From assembly GCA_910580225.1 (NCBI GenBank), contig CAJTXE010000050.1, forward strand, positions 1 through 18,691: a DNA stretch of 18,691 bases, written 5' to 3'. The translations under genes and the position numbers were made by a program. Shown piece after piece: positions 14,606 to 18,691 of the stretch. The notes beneath the pieces are model-generated. The model was given only the letters and a program-made list of their open reading frames with translations, was not told the origin of the DNA and ran no database searches. Numbering within the stretch: the stretch's first letter is position 1; the number at the start of each line of letters is the position of its first letter. Source of the stretch: an uncultured Acetatifactor sp. (lineage in GTDB: Bacteria; Bacillota; Clostridia; Lachnospirales; Lachnospiraceae).

Positions 14606-16261
14606 CTATTTTGCCTTGAAGGCGTCCACCTGCTCTTGCAGAGCGGTCAGAATATCCTGCAAGCCTGCATTATTCATTTTTCCCGCATAATCATCATAAT
14701 AGCTCTTCCAGTCGTCTCCCATGGCGCCGCTCTCCAGAGCCACGCGGTATTCATCCGTCACTGCCTGGGTCTGCTCAAGCTGTGTGGCAATTTCCGTTAC
14801 ATTTGCCGAAAATCCCATCAAATCGGAAATGTCATTATCCGTGGCATTGTTGATTTCAAGAGCCAGTTCATTGTCCCCGTCCTTGCAGCCCTGGTTCAGA
14901 TATGCGTGGAAGGTGTTGCCCATAATCCATTTCATTGCCGCATAGGATGCGTCCACGCCGCCCTGGGTGCCGTCATATTCCAATGTCTTAATATGCGTGT
15001 CATCCAGTTTCTCATAATGAGTGCCTTCGATTCCATATACCACCAGATTGTAAAGCTCCGTACCCTCTTCCATAGTCATAAGCTCAATCAGACGCATGGC
15101 CTCATCCGGATGTGCGCACTTGGCAGTAACGCCGTTGCCGCCTGCCGCCCATGTATTGGTGATGTAATAATTGGTAAAGATGGGGATCGCATACACCTCA
15201 AATCCATAGGTTTCGCTGTAATACTGTGACACGGACGCCTCATCTCCCGCCTGGTTGTTCATACAGTAAATATAGGAAATATCATTCATCATATTGGCGC
15301 CTTCAAAGTCCTTGGCGGTTATGGTCAGAATGTCAGGATGCACATACCCCTTTTTATACCACTCTGCGGATATTTCATAGGCCTTTAAAATATCCTCTGT
15401 CATGTAAATATTTTCTACCGTATCGCTGTCCTTTGACTTGATGAACTTGCCGTATATGGTATCATATCTGTCCATAAAGCCATACTGGGTAGAATAGGAA
15501 GTGCCAAGGGAGGGCATGTATTTCTGTGCGCCCTCGCCTGCCTGGACGGCTGCGCAGTACGCTTCCAGTGTGGCCGCAACGGTCTCCACATCCCTGTCTT
15601 TGTTCTGGAATACTTCCCTCATGGCGTCAATATCGCCGTATTTGTCCATGTAGTCTTTGGGCGTTATAAAGTACATCATATTTGCCGCCCTCTGGTAATT
15701 GGGCACGATATAGGTATGCCCGTCAATGCTGCCCAGTTCCCACAGCCAGTCCGGAAGCTCCGCCTTCAGAGCCGCATTGGAAGCCAGGTAATCATCCAGA
15801 GCCAGGAAGGAACCCTTCCCCACCTCCTCCGCAAAATCAAGTCCCACGGTGTTCAGAATGTCAATCTGCTGATTGGCAGACTGGGCCAGAATGACGGAGT
15901 TTTTGTACTCTCCTCCGGTATAGCAGTTAAAATGAACCGTCACATTCTCCATGCCCGGATAGGTCTTGAGCAGCTCGTTAAAGGCATCCTCCACCAGTTC
16001 CGTGTCCTTCTGGACACCGTTGCCCCGGTACCACCACTCCAGAGTCACCGCTTCTCCGCCCGTTTCATCTGATACAGACTCCTGGGAAGAAGACTCCTCC
16101 GAAGAAGATTCCCCGGAAGCGGATTCCTGACCTGACGAATCCTGTGCCGCGCTGTCCGGCGTGCTGCTGTTATCCTGTCCGCCGTTATCTCCGCAGGCGC
16201 AAAGCCCTGCAATCATTACCGCAGATAAACCAAGTGCTGCCAACTGTTTTACTTTTTTCAT
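14606..16261 (-). CDS. Extracellular sugar-binding lipoprotein of an LplA-type ABC transporter
   Basis: 551 residues. A lipoprotein signal (KKVKQLAALGLSAVMIAGLCAC) places the lipid-bearing cysteine at Cys23 in LCAC. A Ser/Glu/Asp-rich tether (about 24-75) precedes the solute-binding fold that begins VTLEWWYRG. The C-terminal part, with the VDASYAAMKWIMGNTFHAYL region and the helical end NAGLQDILTALQEQVDAF, fits the DUF3502-type tail of LplA/YtcQ-like proteins, which bind complex or uronic-acid oligosaccharides. RBS AAGGAG lies about 10 nt upstream. The 74-bp AT-rich gap before it (16262-16336) shows no clear promoter. The terminator just downstream is consistent with higher expression of the binding protein than of the enzymes. 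Confidence 0.92.
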   Translation of the reverse strand: MKKVKQLAALGLSAVMIAGLCACGDNGGQDNSSTPDSAAQDSSGQESASGESSSEESSSQESVSDETGGEAVTLEWWYRGNGVQKDTELVEDAFNELLKTYPGMENVTVHFNCYTGGEYKNSVILAQSANQQIDILNTVGLDFAEEVGKGSFLALDDYLASNAALKAELPDWLWELGSIDGHTYIVPNYQRAANMMYFITPKDYMDKYGDIDAMREVFQNKDRDVETVAATLEAYCAAVQAGEGAQKYMPSLGTSYSTQYGFMDRYDTIYGKFIKSKDSDTVENIYMTEDILKAYEISAEWYKKGYVHPDILTITAKDFEGANMMNDISYIYCMNNQAGDEASVSQYYSETYGFEVYAIPIFTNYYITNTWAAGGNGVTAKCAHPDEAMRLIELMTMEEGTELYNLVVYGIEGTHYEKLDDTHIKTLEYDGTQGGVDASYAAMKWIMGNTFHAYLNQGCKDGDNELALEINNATDNDISDLMGFSANVTEIATQLEQTQAVTDEYRVALESGAMGDDWKSYYDDYAGKMNNAGLQDILTALQEQVDAFKAK

Positions 16262-16336
16262 AACTTTTCTCTCCTTTTTGATAAATTTTAATAAAAATTA
16301 CATCTGGTAGTGAGTATTCCCCTTCATAAAACCCTT

Positions 16337-17221
16337 TTAACCTTTTACGCCGCCCAGTGTCATTCCTTTGGAAAAATACTTCTGGAAAAACGGGAAGATA
16401 CACAGTACCGGGCCTGCCGCCACCATGGCCATGGCGTAACGGAAACTTTCCGAAGGGAAAACCTCCCCTCCCATCAGCTGCCCTGTCTCGGCCAGCTGTT
16501 TCAGATACTCCGCCTCCTTCAGAATCTTCTGCAGCAGATACTGCAGGGAATACAGATCCGGCTTGGTGATATACAAAAGCGCCGTATTCCAGTCATTCCA
16601 CTTATTTACCAGGAACAGAAAGCCTATACTGGCAAGCACCGGCTTGCACAACGGCATCACAATTTTAAAACAGATATAAAGCTCTCCCGCGCCGTCAATC
16701 TTCGCCGCCTCTATCAGCTCCACCGGAAGACTCTTGTAATTGGTTCTGATGATAATCAGGTTATAAGCCGATACCAGTCCCGGCAGAATATAGACCCATA
16801 TGGTATTGTTCAGGTGCAGATACTTTACGATCAGCAGGTAGGACGGTACCATACCTCCGCTGAACAGCATGGTGAACAGTACGAAGAAGGACACCGGCCG
16901 GTTAAACCGGTAATTCGGCCTGGACAGCGGATACGCCATCACCCCCATCACCAGTACGGCCAGGAAGGTGGAGGCTGCCGTGAAAATAATGGTGGTCCGG
17001 TAGGAATGAAAGATCTGCGTCGGATCGCTGAACACCATCTTATATGCGCTCAACGAAAACTGCCTGGGAATCAGATGGTATCCGTCCCGCACCAGAGACA
17101 CCTCATCCGTAAACGAGATGGACAGCACCATCAGAAAGGGTACGATATACATGACCACCATGAGCAGGAATAAAATATGTAACACCACCTGCCCGGTAGG
17201 GATTTTTTTCTTTTTTCTCAT
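16337..17221 (-). CDS. Sugar ABC transporter permease, LplC/CUT1 type
   Basis: 294 residues with about six membrane segments (first at about 12-35). The cytoplasmic EAA loop that docks the ATPase is EAAKIDGAGELYICFKIVMP (171-190). The C-terminus FFQKYFSKGMTLGGVKG is the signature of this permease class. GAGGAG lies 7 nt before the start. It follows the first permease by 30 bp and pairs with it to form the channel. No ATP-binding gene lies in the window; such transporters usually share an MsmX-type ATPase. Confidence 0.95.
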   Translation of the reverse strand: MRKKKKIPTGQVVLHILFLLMVVMYIVPFLMVLSISFTDEVSLVRDGYHLIPRQFSLSAYKMVFSDPTQIFHSYRTTIIFTAASTFLAVLVMGVMAYPLSRPNYRFNRPVSFFVLFTMLFSGGMVPSYLLIVKYLHLNNTIWVYILPGLVSAYNLIIIRTNYKSLPVELIEAAKIDGAGELYICFKIVMPLCKPVLASIGFLFLVNKWNDWNTALLYITKPDLYSLQYLLQKILKEAEYLKQLAETGQLMGGEVFPSESFRYAMAMVAAGPVLCIFPFFQKYFSKGMTLGGVKG

Positions 17222-17251
17222 GCCGAATCTCCTCTTTTCCCGTCCTGCTTC

Positions 17252-18190
17252 TCAAAATAAACTGTTGTCGGGACTGATTTTTCGCACCAGTGCATTGGTT
17301 CCTGTCACAAGCAGCAGACCCGTGACGGACTGGAACAGGCCCACAGCTGTGGATTTCTCCAGGGCTCCGTTCTGCAGCGCCCGGAACGTGTATGTATTGA
17401 TAATATCCGTGGTAGAATATAAGAGTCCCACATCCTTCGGAACCTGGTAAAACAGACCGAAATCACCGGAAAACAGATGCCCGATGGCCAGGATGGTGGT
17501 AATCACCATCACCGGAATCAGATGGGGTATGACCACATGCCAGGTCTGCTGCCGCTTATTCGCGCCGTCCAGTGCCGCCGCCTCCAACAGCGACTCATCC
17601 ATTCCCATCAGCGATGCATAATAGATGATGCTGTTCATACCCACGGTCTGCCACACATGCGTGATTGTCAGGATCACCGGCCAGTAACCCGGCTTCATAT
17701 ACCACTGAATCCCGCTTCCCCCCAGTGCCTTAATCAACTGGTTCGCAATGCCGTAGGAAGGATTGAGAATGATAAATACGATGAATGCCACAATAACCGC
17801 CGACATAAACCTGGGCAGAATTACTACTGTATTGTAGAATTTCAACGCCTTCCTGGACTTCAGATTGTAGAACATCAGCGCCAGTCCCACGCCCGCAATC
17901 AAATCCACAATCAGGAACGTGATACTGTACATCACCGTGTTGCCTATGACCCTGGCCGCATCCTGGGAGGTGAAGAAAAAGGTGAAATTCTTCAGGCCGC
18001 ACCACGGACTGTCCAGAATTCCCAGGTTGGGATTGTAGTCCTTAAATGCGATGATGATACCCGCCATAGGGAGATAATTAAAGAGCAGGAACAGCAGAAC
18101 CCCCGGAAGAACCATCAGATTCAAATGAAAGTTTTCTCTCCGCGCCACCTTTCCGGAAGCTGTCCCTTTTTGTTTTGTTCTGGCATTCAT
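17252..18190 (-). CDS. Sugar ABC transporter permease, LplB type
   Basis: 312 residues with about six membrane segments (first at about 25-48, NLMVLPGVLLFLLFNYLPM). The EAA loop is EAAALDGANKRQQTWHVVIP (203-222), and the protein ends NALVRKISPDNSLF, typical of LplB. AAGGAG is 8 nt before the start; the Met at 18190 is preferred to weaker internal choices. It is the first gene after the operator cluster, so it opens the operon. Confidence 0.95.
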   Translation of the reverse strand: MNARTKQKGTASGKVARRENFHLNLMVLPGVLLFLLFNYLPMAGIIIAFKDYNPNLGILDSPWCGLKNFTFFFTSQDAARVIGNTVMYSITFLIVDLIAGVGLALMFYNLKSRKALKFYNTVVILPRFMSAVIVAFIVFIILNPSYGIANQLIKALGGSGIQWYMKPGYWPVILTITHVWQTVGMNSIIYYASLMGMDESLLEAAALDGANKRQQTWHVVIPHLIPVMVITTILAIGHLFSGDFGLFYQVPKDVGLLYSTTDIINTYTFRALQNGALEKSTAVGLFQSVTGLLLVTGTNALVRKISPDNSLF

Positions 18191-18229
18191 CCGCTTCTCT
18201 CCTTCTGCCCTCTTGTGTTTTATGATGCT

Positions 18230-18259
18230 ATTATACGCCCTTTTATGCGTCTTCTTCCA
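18230..18259 (-). promoter_or_regulatory. Minus-strand promoter candidate for the transporter operon
   Basis: A perfect TATAAT (18230-18235 on the minus strand) lies 40 nt before the first permease start. The -35 position gives only GGAAGA or TGGAAG, a poor match. A strong -10 with a weak -35 next to operator-like repeats suggests dependence on an activator. Confidence 0.6.
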
Positions 18260-18265
18260 GTGGCG

Positions 18266-18344
18266 TTTTGTGACTTAACACTCCCTTTCGTATCACAAAA
18301 ATACCTCTTTGTACCCTTTTGTGATTTTCGTAACGCTTTGTGAC
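18266..18344. promoter_or_regulatory. Cluster of TTTGTGA operator-like sites
   Basis: TTTGTGA occurs at 18267-18273, 18318-18324 and 18337-18343, with the inverse TCACAAA at 18293-18299. The first site ends just upstream of the minus -35 position; the last two are 19 bp apart in direct orientation, close to the spacing seen for AraC-family activators (for example YesN-type) that bind paired direct repeats. The regulator is not in the window. Confidence 0.5.
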
Positions 18345-18351
18345 AAGCCTG

Positions 18352-18380
18352 TTGAAAGCCTGCCCCAGGTATGGTACACT
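18352..18380 (+). promoter_or_regulatory. Plus-strand promoter candidate facing out of the window
   Basis: TTGAAA (18352-18357), a 17-bp spacer and TACACT (18375-18380) form a good sigma-A-type promoter. It faces right, back to back with the transporter promoter and next to the same operator cluster, so a divergent gene (perhaps the regulator) may lie to the right beyond the repeat array. No gene is visible in 18381-18691. Confidence 0.5.
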
Positions 18381-18418
18381 TCCACTCAACAGATACCTAT
18401 AGAAGAGATTATATTAGG

Positions 18419-18691
18419 GACTTTATCCCTTTAGTGCCGTCGCGCAGCGACTAAACAGCATGTGCCGAATCCGTGCCCAGAACAATTACTGGCCCTGTCA
18501 GATAAAGTCGCGATGGCGCACGAGAGCAAATTGCATGAGGCTCTTACGAATGAAATTTGCTCTCATAGCAGTGCGCCGAAGAGACTTTATCCCTTTAGTG
18601 CCGTCGCGCAGCGACTAAACAGCATGTGCCGAATCTGTGCCCAGAACAATTACTGGCCCTGTCAGATAAAGTCGCGATGGCGCACGAGAGC
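18419..18691 (+). repeat. Tandem 164-bp palindromic repeat units (second unit cut by window edge)
   Basis: The unit starting gactttatcccttta at 18419 begins again at 18583; the 109 bp that can be compared differ at one base. Each unit contains gtcgcgcagcgac (18439-18451 and 18603-18615) and the gcatgtgccgaat / cagaacaattactggccctg block shared with 14297-14388. The stretch 18501-18591 folds on itself: gataaagtc/gactttatc, ggcgcac/gtgcgcc and gagagcaaatt/aatttgctctc are nested perfect inverted pairs. No gene was found here. Confidence 0.9.

Noticed and set aside
18381..18691. Transposase or small gene inside the repeat array
   Set aside because: Short frames only, broken by stops in both strands and repeated with the units; no transposase motif seen.
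1..18691. tRNA, rRNA, riboswitch or prophage genes
   Set aside because: No cloverleaf, rRNA-like stretch, known riboswitch core or phage protein was recognised on either strand.

Overview
The window looks like chromosomal DNA of a gut-type clostridium, most likely Lachnospiraceae. This rests on the LplA/LplB/LplC-style sugar transporter with no ATPase gene of its own, strong AGGAGG-type ribosome binding sites, moderately high GC content and intracellular carbohydrate enzymes without signal peptides. Genus and species cannot be fixed from the sequence. All eight recognised genes lie on the minus strand and read right to left as one carbohydrate-use locus. The long plus-strand reading frames are antisense shadows of these genes.

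Layout in the direction of transcription. 18691-18191 is gene-free: a partial tandem array of 164-bp palindromic units, a plus-strand promoter candidate pointing out of the window, a cluster of TTTGTGA operator-like sites, and the minus-strand promoter. 18190-14606 holds two ABC permeases and a solute-binding lipoprotein, closed by a hairpin terminator. 14605-14273 is a repeat- and hairpin-rich gap that separates transporter from enzymes. 14272-7297 encodes a two-part enzyme (an unassigned toroid/sandwich-like module fused to a GH105 unsaturated-uronyl hydrolase), a GH28 polygalacturonase-type hydrolase and a GH94 disaccharide phosphorylase. The GH28 and GH94 genes overlap. A 32-bp minisatellite covers the GH94 tail and the next gap. 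7054-5810 is an SGNH esterase. 5768-1 is a giant secreted beta-helix protein that runs off the left edge with at least 1922 residues.

Proposed working model (inference): the secreted beta-helix protein attacks or binds a pectic or other uronic-acid-rich polysaccharide outside the cell. The lipoprotein and permeases import the oligosaccharides, probably powered by a shared MsmX-type ATPase encoded elsewhere. Inside the cell, SGNH removes acyl groups, the GH105 module removes the unsaturated uronic acid end, GH28 trims galacturonic-type links and GH94 phosphorolyses a disaccharide. GH105 plus GH28 point to rhamnogalacturonan or pectin; a GH94 phosphorylase is an unusual partner.

The most striking feature is the load of short tandem repeats. 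Three different genes carry unrelated in-frame repeats of about 36 bp as inter-domain spacers, a fourth array (48 bp) makes the proline-rich tail of the surface protein, and a fifth (32 bp, out of frame) sits at the end of the GH94 gene. The three larger intergenic gaps share a family of palindromic elements with the core gtcgc-NNN-gcgac.
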